From CAMPJU01 sp046566095 (lineage in GTDB: Bacteria; Pseudomonadota; Gammaproteobacteria; Xanthomonadales; Xanthomonadaceae), in assembly GCA_046566095.1 (NCBI GenBank), contig JBKHXI010000030.1, positions 1 to 18,615 on the forward strand: a stretch of DNA of 18,615 nt, in the 5' to 3' direction. Positions 1 to 6,390 of this stretch are shown one piece after another (positions within the stretch are counted from its first letter, which is position 1; each line of letters begins with the position of its first letter). Under the pieces are notes generated by a model that was not told the origin of the DNA, did not search any database, and saw only the letters and a list, made by a program, of their open reading frames with translations. The translations under genes and the position numbers were made by a program.

Positions 1-1442
1 TCGCGGGTCGCCCAGTTGGGATACGTGCGGCGCAGGCCGGTGTCCTTGATCGGCTCGTGGGTGTTGATCGCCACCCGGTGCCTTGCCGCGGATTCGAGCA
101 CGCGCAGGTGGTGGTTGGAACTCCACTGGCCGTCGTGCCATTCGCGCGCGATCGTTCCGTCCTCGAGGCGCCGCTCCATCTGCCCGGCGTCGCAGACGTA
201 GCCGGTCTTGACCACGTCGATGCCCAGGCGCCGGTTCATCGCGAATGCGGCCTCCATCTGGTCCTCGTAGTGGCTGACCGCGCAGCCGGTCTCGTGGTGG
301 CCGATCAGGTGCACGCCCTTGGACGTCGCGTAGGCCGACAGCGCCTCAATGTCGAAGTCGTCGGTGGCGCGGGTGAAGTCGAAGTCGTAGCCGTTGCCGA
401 ACCACTGGCCGTCCCAGCCCGGGTTCCAGCCTTCCACCAGTACGCCGCGGAAGCCGTGCTTGGCGGCGAAATCGATGTAGCGTTTGGTGTTGGCGGTGGT
501 CGCGCCGTGCTTCGGGCCGGTCGCCCAGCTCTCGGTCTCCAGGTGCAGCGACCACCAGATGCCGACGTACTTGGACGGCTGGAACCAGCTCACGTCGCCC
601 AGCCTGTTCGGTTCGTTGAGGTTGAGGATCAGGTCGGACGAGGCGTACAGCGCGGCGGCGCTGTCGGCGACCTGGATGGTGCGCCACGGGGTGTGGAACG
701 GCAGCGTGCGCCTGACCTTCCAGCCTTCGGACGCGGGCGAGAGCTGGGCGCGGAAGCGGCGGCCCTCGGCGCGGCGCAGCCACATGCCGGCGTAGTCGAC
801 CAGCGCCGCCTCGTGGAAGGCGATGTGCAGCCCGTCCTCGGTGCGCACGGTCATCGGCGTGTGCACGCTGGTCACCTGCTCGACCGGGGTGCGCTGGTAG
901 AGGTACTCGTAGCGGTTCCATTCTCCGGCCGGGATCCACCAGGCGGTGGCGGCTTCGGCGAGCGCGAACTCGGTCAGCTCGTCGTCGACGATCGCCTCGG
1001 CGAGCGCGGGCTGCTCGGGAAACTCGTAGCGGAAGCCGATGCCGTCGTCGAACACCCGGAACACTAGTTCGAAGCTGCGGTGCGGGGCGATGGTCTCGCG
1101 GATGGTGGCGCGCAGTTCCTCGTGGTGGTCGCGGACGAATCGGTTCTCGCCCCAGGGCTGCTCCCAGGTCCGGTCGTGGCTGCGCCGCGCCTGCGAGGCG
1201 AGCGCGAGGTTGCGGTCGAGCGCGCCGCTGCCGCGCAGGCGGAAGCCCAGGCGCGAGTCGTCGATGACTTTCTCGCCGAAACGCAGCACGCGGTAGGCCA
1301 GGCGGCCTTCGTGCAGGTCGAGCTCGACGGTCAGGACCTTGTTCGGCGATGAGACCGTGGCGGCGGTCTCGGCGTTTGCGGTGAAGGCGCACAGGCTCGC
1401 GGCGAGCAGGAGAGTGGTGGCGTGCAGCGGTCGCATCTTCAT
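1..1442 (-). CDS. GH97 alpha-glucosidase (SusB-like, inverting type), 3' end cut by window
   Basis: Hydrolyses alpha-glucosidic bonds of malto-oligosaccharides, most likely in the periplasm. The start ATG (1442-1440) is preceded by a GGAG ribosome site. The N-terminus MKMRPLHATTLLLAASLCAFTANA is a clear signal peptide, followed by the GH97 N-terminal beta-sandwich (motifs around EQPWGENRFVRDHHEEL) and then the (beta/alpha)8 barrel (SKYVGIWWSLHL, EGWNPGWDGQW). Catalytic-region motifs seen are HHETG (E384) and NTHEPIKDTGLRRTYPN (E463). These two glutamates correspond to the general-base pair (E439/E508) of inverting SusB. The segment VVKTGYV lacks the Asp nucleophile of retaining GH97 members, so inversion is expected. 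About 480 residues are visible of a family length near 700; the general acid and C-terminal sandwich lie outside the window. It is probably co-transcribed with the pullulanase upstream (335-bp spacer with repeats). Family assignment is firm; exact substrate is inferred from context. Confidence 0.94.
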   Translation of the reverse strand, partial: MKMRPLHATTLLLAASLCAFTANAETAATVSSPNKVLTVELDLHEGRLAYRVLRFGEKVIDDSRLGFRLRGSGALDRNLALASQARRSHDRTWEQPWGENRFVRDHHEELRATIRETIAPHRSFELVFRVFDDGIGFRYEFPEQPALAEAIVDDELTEFALAEAATAWWIPAGEWNRYEYLYQRTPVEQVTSVHTPMTVRTEDGLHIAFHEAALVDYAGMWLRRAEGRRFRAQLSPASEGWKVRRTLPFHTPWRTIQVADSAAALYASSDLILNLNEPNRLGDVSWFQPSKYVGIWWSLHLETESWATGPKHGATTANTKRYIDFAAKHGFRGVLVEGWNPGWDGQWFGNGYDFDFTRATDDFDIEALSAYATSKGVHLIGHHETGCAVSHYEDQMEAAFAMNRRLGIDVVKTGYVCDAGQMERRLEDGTIAREWHDGQWSSNHHLRVLESAARHRVAINTHEPIKDTGLRRTYPNWATR

Positions 1443-1777
1443 TCGGTTCTCCGGTCTGGATCCACGGCTCGGCGCTGCGCGCCTCGCGCCCCCCTCCCAA
1501 CCTCCCCCCGCAAGCGGGGGGAGGAGCTTGCTCTGCTCCCCTTCCCCACACCGGAGAGGCCGCGCTCTGCGCCCTCCCTCCAGGCGGGAAAGGCCGCACT
1601 CTGCGCCCTCCCTCGAAGCGGGAGGGGCCGCGTTCTGCTCCCTCCCCCGCTTGCGGGGGAGGGTTGGGGTGGGGGTTCGTGGCGGCCGATGGACGCTCGG
1701 CGCTGCGCGCCTCGCGCCCCCCTCCCAACCTCCCCCCGCAAGCGGGGGGAGGGGCTATTCGGCGTGCTCTTCAACAT
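1443..1777. other. Non-coding spacer of stem-loop repeats between pullulanase and GH97 genes
   Basis: This 335-bp spacer holds no credible gene. It is dominated by G/C homopolymer-rich inverted repeats (described separately) plus about 25 bases of ordinary sequence next to each flanking gene. Because it lies between two same-strand genes of related function, it could act as a processing, attenuation or termination zone that sets the ratio of pullulanase to GH97 expression. No clear -35/-10 promoter for the GH97 gene is visible in it. Confidence 0.7.
1467..1751. repeat. REP/BIME-like cluster: 57-bp direct repeat flanking four 34-bp stem-loop units
   Basis: A perfect 57-bp direct repeat occurs at 1467-1523 and 1695-1751. 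It begins GCTCGGCGCTGCGCGCC and ends in a hairpin, CCCCCCGC-AA-GCGGGGGG. A related copy in opposite orientation is at about 1638-1673 (CCTCCCCCGC-TT-GCGGGGGAGG). Between them, 1524-1659 is four degenerate head-to-tail units with an exact 34-base period (starts 1524, 1558, 1592, 1626). The last three start GGCCGC, and each contains CTCTGC/TTCTGC followed by a C-rich/G-rich stem. The mixture of direct and inverted hairpins resembles bacterial REP/BIME elements. No RAYT transposase is in the window. Homology to a named family was not tested. Confidence 0.8.
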
Positions 1778-4639
1778 TTATTCGGGACTGCGCGTGGAGT
1801 CTGCATCCTCGATGACGTAGACGATGGCGGTACGTGGGGGGATTTCGAAGCGGCCGCTGGCTTGGTCGAAGCGGGCCTGTTCGCGCGGGCGCGCGTCGGC
1901 GGCGGCCTCGCTGCGCTGCACCGGATGCAGGGCCCACGGCCGGCCGGCAGCCGCGGCGATTTCCAGGGTCTGGGGCGCCGGCGACACGTTCACCAAGTAC
2001 AGTAGCGCATCGAACTTCGCGCCTTCGTAACCGCGGCCGTCGATCTCGCCGACGATCACCACCGGGTTCTGGTGTGACCCGGTGTTGTGGAAGCGCAGGC
2101 GCCGGTGGATGTCGTCGGCGCTGCGCAGGCGCAGGAGCGTAGTGCCGGCGCGGATCCGCAGCAGGTCGAGGAAAGCGTCGCGGGTGAAGGCGATGTCTGC
2201 CGGCGCAGGCTTGATCGAGGCATCGCGCAGCAGCGGCCGCATCAGGTCCCAGTCCTCGCGGTTGTCCTGCGCCGGCGGCAGCCCGGTGCCGAAGAAATTC
2301 TCCCGGCCGGTCCAGTCGACGCGGTTGAACCAGTCGCCCGAGTCGTAGCTGTTGCGGTCCAGCGACTTGGAGCGAAGCAGCTCGCCGCCAGCGTGGAAGT
2401 AGGCGATGCCCTGGCTCAAGGCGTTGAGCGCGAACGCCAGCAGCTGCACCCGCGCGCGCTCGGCGGCCGGAGTGGCCTGCGGCAGCTTGAACACGTTGAT
2501 GTCGAACAGGGTCTGGTTGTCGTGGTTCTCGACGTAGTTGACGACCTCGGACGGCTGCGCGGCGTAGCCGGCGGGTTGGCCCTTGTAGTCGAGCTGCGAG
2601 AGCGGCTTCTCGCCGCCGTCGGCCATGACCATCCGGTAGTCGGCCAGGGTGCCGGCCAGTCCGGCGCGCACCAGGTCGGCCGCGTGCAGCAGCGCGCCTC
2701 GACTGCCCGCGTCCTGCCTCTCGCCTGCCTCCAGGGCGGTCCCTGTCGCCGCCATCGCCGCGTTTGGCGCGTAGTGCAGGCCGTTGACGTAACCCTGCAC
2801 GAACAGCTCGGCGCCGCGGTCGGCCGGGCCGCCGCCGCGGATCGCGTCGCGCGCGCGGTCGCTGAAGGTGGCGATGCCGGAGTCCTGCAGGCTCAACTGC
2901 GAGGCCTGCACGAAGCGCGCGCCGTCGGCGACCTCGCCGAAGTTCCAGCCCTCGCCGATCAGCTCGACGTGGCGGCCGGCGGCGGCATTCACCCGCGCCT
3001 GCAGCCGCTCCATCTGCGTGCGCGGCTGGTGCCCCATCAGGTCGAAGCGGAACGAGTCGATCCGGTAGTGGCGCACCCACAGCTCGGCCGAGTCGATCAT
3101 CAGCCGCGCCATCATCGCGTGCTCGGTGGCGGTGTTGTCGCAGCAGGTCGAGCGCTCGACCGTGCCGTTCTGATCGAGCCGGTGGTAGTAGCCGGGCACG
3201 ATCCGGTCGAGCACCGACTTTTCCGCCTGGCCCGATGCGGTGGTGTGGTTGTAGACCACGTCCATGCCCACCCGCAGGCCCTCGCGGTGCAGCGCCTGGA
3301 CCATCGCCCGGAACTCGCGGATGCGGGTGGCCGGGTCGCGCGCGTCGCTGGCGAAGCTGCCCTCGGGCGCGTTGAAGTGGTACGGGTCGTAGCCCCAGTT
3401 GAAGCAGTCCTCGCGCGCGACCGCCATCACCGCGGCCTGCTGGGCCTCGCTGTCGGGCGGTGCATCCGGCACCTGCGGTTCGACGCAGCCGGTCTCGGGC
3501 ACGGTCGCCAGGTCGAATACCGGCAGCAGGTGCACGTCGGTCATGCCGGCGGTCTTGAGCGCGCGCAGGTGGCGCATGCCGTGGCTGTCGGCCTCGGTGA
3601 AGGCGAGGTACTTGCCGCGCTGCGCCGCCGGCACGCTGGCGTCGTCGCGCGAGAAGTCGCGCACGTGCAGTTCGTAGATCACCATGTCGACCTGCGCCTC
3701 GAGCGGCGCGGGGCGCGGCGTGGCGTCCCAGCCTTCGGGCGCGAGCGCCGGGTCGTCGAGGTCGGCGAACCAGCTGCGGGTCGAATCGGCCGACAGCGCG
3801 ACCGAGTACGGGTCGGTGACGCGGTTGCGCACGATGCCGATGCCGGGCACGTACACGTCCACCAGGTACAGGTAGTAGCGGCCGGCGAGCGCCTGCCCCG
3901 GATCCGAGCCTGGCTGCGCGAGCCGGCCCGACCAGATGCCAGTGGCGTCGTCGCGCAGCAGCGGCAGGTGGTCCACGGCGCGGCCCTCGGCCGTGGCGTA
4001 CAGGCACAGCGACACCGCGCGCGCGGTCGGCGCCCAGACCCGCACCTCCGTTCCGCGGTCCACCGGCACCGGCCCGAGCGAAGGCGCTCCCTCGGCCGCG
4101 GCGGCGGCGTACCAGTCGTCCAGCGCGCCGGGCAGCTGCAGGTGGGTGGCGTCGAGCACCCGGCCGTCGCCGTCCTCGTGCACCAGCAGCAGCTGGCCGC
4201 GCAGCAGTTCCGGCAAGGCCGCCAGGTCGCGCGCGTCCACCGCCAGCTCGATGCCATCGCCGGTGAAGGCGAAGCGTTCGACCAGCGCCACGTGCAGGCC
4301 GTCGGGCATTCCCAGCGCGAGGTAGCCGTCGGCGCCGGTCACCCGGCCACCTGCGGATACGGCGATCGCCGCTGTCGCCGAGTGGTAGAGCAGGAACCGT
4401 CCGGATGCGCCCGCGGCCACGCCCGGCCAGCGCAGCAGGCCGCGGTCGAGCCAGTAGCCGCGGGCGTCGGCCGCGGTGTGCGTGGCGGGCTGAAGGACCG
4501 TGGCATGGGTGGCTGCATTGCAGGCCGCAGGCACGGCGGCTGCGACCGGCGGCGGAGCGAGCAGCACGGCCGCGCCGACGAAAACAGCGGCTAGTGCCCT
4601 ATCCCACAAGCTCCTTGGATGGCTACACCCCAGTGTCAT
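1778..4639 (-). CDS. Secreted pullulanase-type alpha-1,6-glucosidase (GH13, PulA-like)
   Basis: Debranching enzyme that cuts alpha-1,6 bonds in pullulan, branched dextrins or glycogen. The 953-residue length fits the pullulanase-type alpha-1,6-glucosidase family. With the ATG at 4639-4637 the N-terminus has an Arg-rich start, a hydrophobic core (ALAAVFVGAAVLLA) and an AAA-type cleavage site near residue 35, so export is expected. N-terminal carbohydrate-binding/N1 domains precede the barrel. The NWGYDPYHFNAPEGSFAS stretch is typical of PulA. Catalytic motifs are VYNHT (about 459-463), FRFDLMGH (nucleophile D533), ELIGEGWNFGE (acid/base E563) and VENHDNQ (D707). The C-terminal part matches the beta-sandwich found in pullulanases. 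The start codon lies inside a palindromic repeat with a poor ribosome site; the open frame continues upstream but runs antisense to the halogenase. The only other nearby in-frame start is a TTG at residue 11, badly spaced from AAGGAG. Confidence 0.92.
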   Translation of the reverse strand: MTLGCSHPRSLWDRALAAVFVGAAVLLAPPPVAAAVPAACNAATHATVLQPATHTAADARGYWLDRGLLRWPGVAAGASGRFLLYHSATAAIAVSAGGRVTGADGYLALGMPDGLHVALVERFAFTGDGIELAVDARDLAALPELLRGQLLLVHEDGDGRVLDATHLQLPGALDDWYAAAAAEGAPSLGPVPVDRGTEVRVWAPTARAVSLCLYATAEGRAVDHLPLLRDDATGIWSGRLAQPGSDPGQALAGRYYLYLVDVYVPGIGIVRNRVTDPYSVALSADSTRSWFADLDDPALAPEGWDATPRPAPLEAQVDMVIYELHVRDFSRDDASVPAAQRGKYLAFTEADSHGMRHLRALKTAGMTDVHLLPVFDLATVPETGCVEPQVPDAPPDSEAQQAAVMAVAREDCFNWGYDPYHFNAPEGSFASDARDPATRIREFRAMVQALHREGLRVGMDVVYNHTTASGQAEKSVLDRIVPGYYHRLDQNGTVERSTCCDNTATEHAMMARLMIDSAELWVRHYRIDSFRFDLMGHQPRTQMERLQARVNAAAGRHVELIGEGWNFGEVADGARFVQASQLSLQDSGIATFSDRARDAIRGGGPADRGAELFVQGYVNGLHYAPNAAMAATGTALEAGERQDAGSRGALLHAADLVRAGLAGTLADYRMVMADGGEKPLSQLDYKGQPAGYAAQPSEVVNYVENHDNQTLFDINVFKLPQATPAAERARVQLLAFALNALSQGIAYFHAGGELLRSKSLDRNSYDSGDWFNRVDWTGRENFFGTGLPPAQDNREDWDLMRPLLRDASIKPAPADIAFTRDAFLDLLRIRAGTTLLRLRSADDIHRRLRFHNTGSHQNPVVIVGEIDGRGYEGAKFDALLYLVNVSPAPQTLEIAAAAGRPWALHPVQRSEAAADARPREQARFDQASGRFEIPPRTAIVYVIEDADSTRSPE

Positions 4640-4697
4640 TCCGAACGAAGTGAGGAATCCGCTTGACAGCAGATCCTTCGCTGCGCTCAGGATGACA
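4634..4697. repeat. 64-bp imperfect palindromic intergenic element
   Basis: Two 30-base arms, TGTCATTCCGAACGAAGTGA... (4634-4663) and its imperfect inverse ending ...CTCAGGATGACA (4668-4697), flank a 4-base loop; 22 of 30 arm positions are complementary. The arms resemble the dispersed TGTCAT(T/C)C(C/T)GA...GAATC palindromes I recall from intergenic regions of many bacterial phyla. It is AT-richer than its surroundings. On the - strand its outer end supplies the ATG used as the pullulanase start. Confidence 0.75.
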
Positions 4698-4743
4698 ACT
4701 TTCTGGCGAAAGGCACCTCCGGGGCAGCCCACCAGCGGGGCGA

Positions 4744-4757
4744 TGAATACGTTTCCA
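4744..4757. promoter_or_regulatory. LacI-type operator candidate TGAATACGTTTCCA
   Basis: A 14-bp imperfect palindrome centred on CG, the usual layout of LacI/GalR-family operators (general form TGnAAnCGnTTnCA). It sits in the spacer between the divergent pullulanase and halogenase genes, 90 bases from the halogenase ATG and 104 bases from the pullulanase ATG. A copy differing at one base occurs at 8101-8114 in the other divergent spacer of the locus. The regulator is not in the window. Confidence 0.6.
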
Positions 4758-4789
4758 GCAGGGCCGGCGGCGGGGCGCGGCGGCGCAGA

Positions 4790-4818
4790 ATGACCGGCGG
4801 CGGCGCGGGCCGCATACT
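4790..4818 (+). promoter_or_regulatory. Sigma70-like promoter candidate for the halogenase gene
   Basis: ATGACC (4790-4795, -35-like) and CATACT (4813-4818, -10-like) are separated by 17 bases and would start transcription near 4825, leaving a short leader with a GGAG site before the ATG at 4848. The match to consensus is moderate. The operator candidate would then lie about 75 bases upstream of the start point. Confidence 0.4.
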
Positions 4819-4847
4819 CGCGTTCGAACGGGGTACGGAGTCCAGGC

Positions 4848-6371
4848 ATGTCAGGCAATCGCATCACCGAAGTGGTCATCGTGGGGGGCGGCACCGCCGG
4901 CTGGATGGCGGCGGCGGCGCTGTCGAAGGTGCTGTCGAAGGAGTACCGCATCCGGCTGGTCGAGTCCGAGGAGATCGGCACCGTCGGCGTCGGCGAGGGC
5001 ACGATCCCGCTGATCAAGATCTTCAACCAGGCGCTGGAGCTCGACGAGGCCGACTTCGTCCGCCGCACCAAGGGCTCGTTCAAGCTCGGCATCCACTTCG
5101 TGGACTGGTGGCGCAAGGGCCAGGCCTACGTGCACGGTTTCGGCAAGATCGGCCAGGACCTGGGGCTGGTCTCGTTCCACCACTACTGGCTGAAGCTGCA
5201 CCAGGCCGGCAAGGCCGCGCCGCTGGACGAGTATTCGATCAACACCTGGGCGGCGCGCAACGGCAAGTTCATGTTCGCCACGCCCGACCGGCCCAACTCG
5301 CCGCTGGCCGACATCGCCTACGCCTACCACTTCGACGCCGCGCTGTACGCGCGCTACCTGCGCGAATACGCCGAGGCGCGCGGGGTCGAGCGGATCGAGG
5401 GCAAGGTGGTCGACTACGCGCTGCGCGGCGAGGACGGCTTCGTCGAGGCGGTGGTGATGGAGGGCGGGCGCCGGGTCGAGGGCCAGCTGTTCGTCGACTG
5501 TTCCGGCTTCCGCGGGCTGCTGATCGAGCAGGCGCTGCAGACCGGCTACGAGGACTGGACCCATTGGCTGCCCTGCGACCGCGCGGTCGCGGTGCCCTGC
5601 GCCAACCCGGACGCGCCGATCACGCCCTACACCCGCTCGACCGCGCGCGACGCCGGCTGGCAGTGGCGGATCCCGCTGCAGCACCGGATCGGCAACGGCT
5701 ACGTGTTCAGCAGCGCGCACGTGAGCGAGGACGAGGCCACCGCCACCCTGCTGGCCCACCTGGACGGCGAACCCCTGGCGGAGCCGCGGGTGCTGCGCTT
5801 CGTCACCGGCAAGCGCCGCAAGACCTGGAACCGCAACGTGGTCGCGCTGGGCCTGTCCTCGGGCTTCATGGAGCCGCTGGAGTCGACCAGCATCCACCTG
5901 ATCCAGTCGGCGATCGCGCGGCTGACCGCGTTCTTCCCGCACGCCGGCTTCGACCAGGCCGACATCGACGAGTTCAACGCCCACGCCGACTTCGAGGTCG
6001 AGCGCATCCGCGACTTCCTGATCCTGCACTACCACGCCACCGCGCGCGACGACACGCCGTTCTGGGACTACTGCCGGACCATGTCGGTGCCCGACACCCT
6101 GCGCGCCAAGCTGGACCTGTTCGCGGCCAACGGCCGGGTGTTCCGCGAGAACAGCGAACTGTTCGCCGAACCCAGCTGGGTGCAGGTGATGCACGGCCAG
6201 GGCATCCACCCGCGCGGCTACCACGGCCTGGTCGACGCCTACCCGGAACAGAAGATCGCCGACTACCTGGAGAACATCCGCGGGGTGATCGGCAACTGCG
6301 TGCGGGCGATGCCCGGCCACGACGAGTTCATCAAGCGGCTGTGCGCCGCCGCCGAGCGCGCGGCCGCCTGA
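4848..6371 (+). CDS. Flavin-dependent tryptophan-halogenase-family protein
   Basis: Predicted FADH2-dependent halogenase that chlorinates or brominates an indole or other aromatic ring; cytoplasmic, dependent on a separate flavin reductase not seen here. The 507-residue protein has the FAD-binding GGGTAGWM motif (residues 13-20), the conserved lysine K79 in GSFKLGIHF (same number as K79 of PrnA), the halogenase signature WQWRIP (271-276), and the E345-S346 pair in EPLEST corresponding to E346/S347 of PrnA. All catalytic elements therefore look intact. It is flanked by alpha-glucan enzymes and shares an upstream operator candidate with them. Such halogenase-like genes recur in TonB-dependent-receptor sugar loci of Xanthomonas and Caulobacter-type bacteria. 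Xanthomonas and Brevundimonas homologues have been reported to act on indole derivatives rather than free tryptophan, so the true substrate here is unknown. It converges with the GH13_23 gene with a 19-base gap and no obvious terminator. Confidence 0.93.
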   Translation: MSGNRITEVVIVGGGTAGWMAAAALSKVLSKEYRIRLVESEEIGTVGVGEGTIPLIKIFNQALELDEADFVRRTKGSFKLGIHFVDWWRKGQAYVHGFGKIGQDLGLVSFHHYWLKLHQAGKAAPLDEYSINTWAARNGKFMFATPDRPNSPLADIAYAYHFDAALYARYLREYAEARGVERIEGKVVDYALRGEDGFVEAVVMEGGRRVEGQLFVDCSGFRGLLIEQALQTGYEDWTHWLPCDRAVAVPCANPDAPITPYTRSTARDAGWQWRIPLQHRIGNGYVFSSAHVSEDEATATLLAHLDGEPLAEPRVLRFVTGKRRKTWNRNVVALGLSSGFMEPLESTSIHLIQSAIARLTAFFPHAGFDQADIDEFNAHADFEVERIRDFLILHYHATARDDTPFWDYCRTMSVPDTLRAKLDLFAANGRVFRENSELFAEPSWVQVMHGQGIHPRGYHGLVDAYPEQKIADYLENIRGVIGNCVRAMPGHDEFIKRLCAAAERAAA

Positions 6372-6390
6372 CGCGGCCGCCGCCGCCGGC

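Noticed and set aside
57..1067. + strand open frame of 336 codons at the left end
   Set aside because: Antisense shadow of the GH97 gene, whose conserved motifs are read on the - strand.
1524..1659. CRISPR-like array from the 34-base period
   Set aside because: Units are contiguous degenerate hairpins without unique spacers, and no cas gene is present.
2087..4594. Long + strand open frame (835 codons) opposite the pullulanase
   Set aside because: High-GC antisense shadow; composition rich in Val/Gly/Arg/His/Gln, no domain, while the opposite strand encodes an intact pullulanase with all catalytic motifs.
4640..5116. Upstream extension of the pullulanase reading frame to an ATG at 5116
   Set aside because: It would run antisense through the halogenase 5' end, the operator and promoter, and place the signal peptide in the middle of the protein.
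6359..6390. Repeated CGCGGCCGCC between the halogenase and GH13_23 stops as a bidirectional terminator
   Set aside because: A direct rather than inverted 10-base repeat with no T-tract on either strand; likely GC-rich chance.
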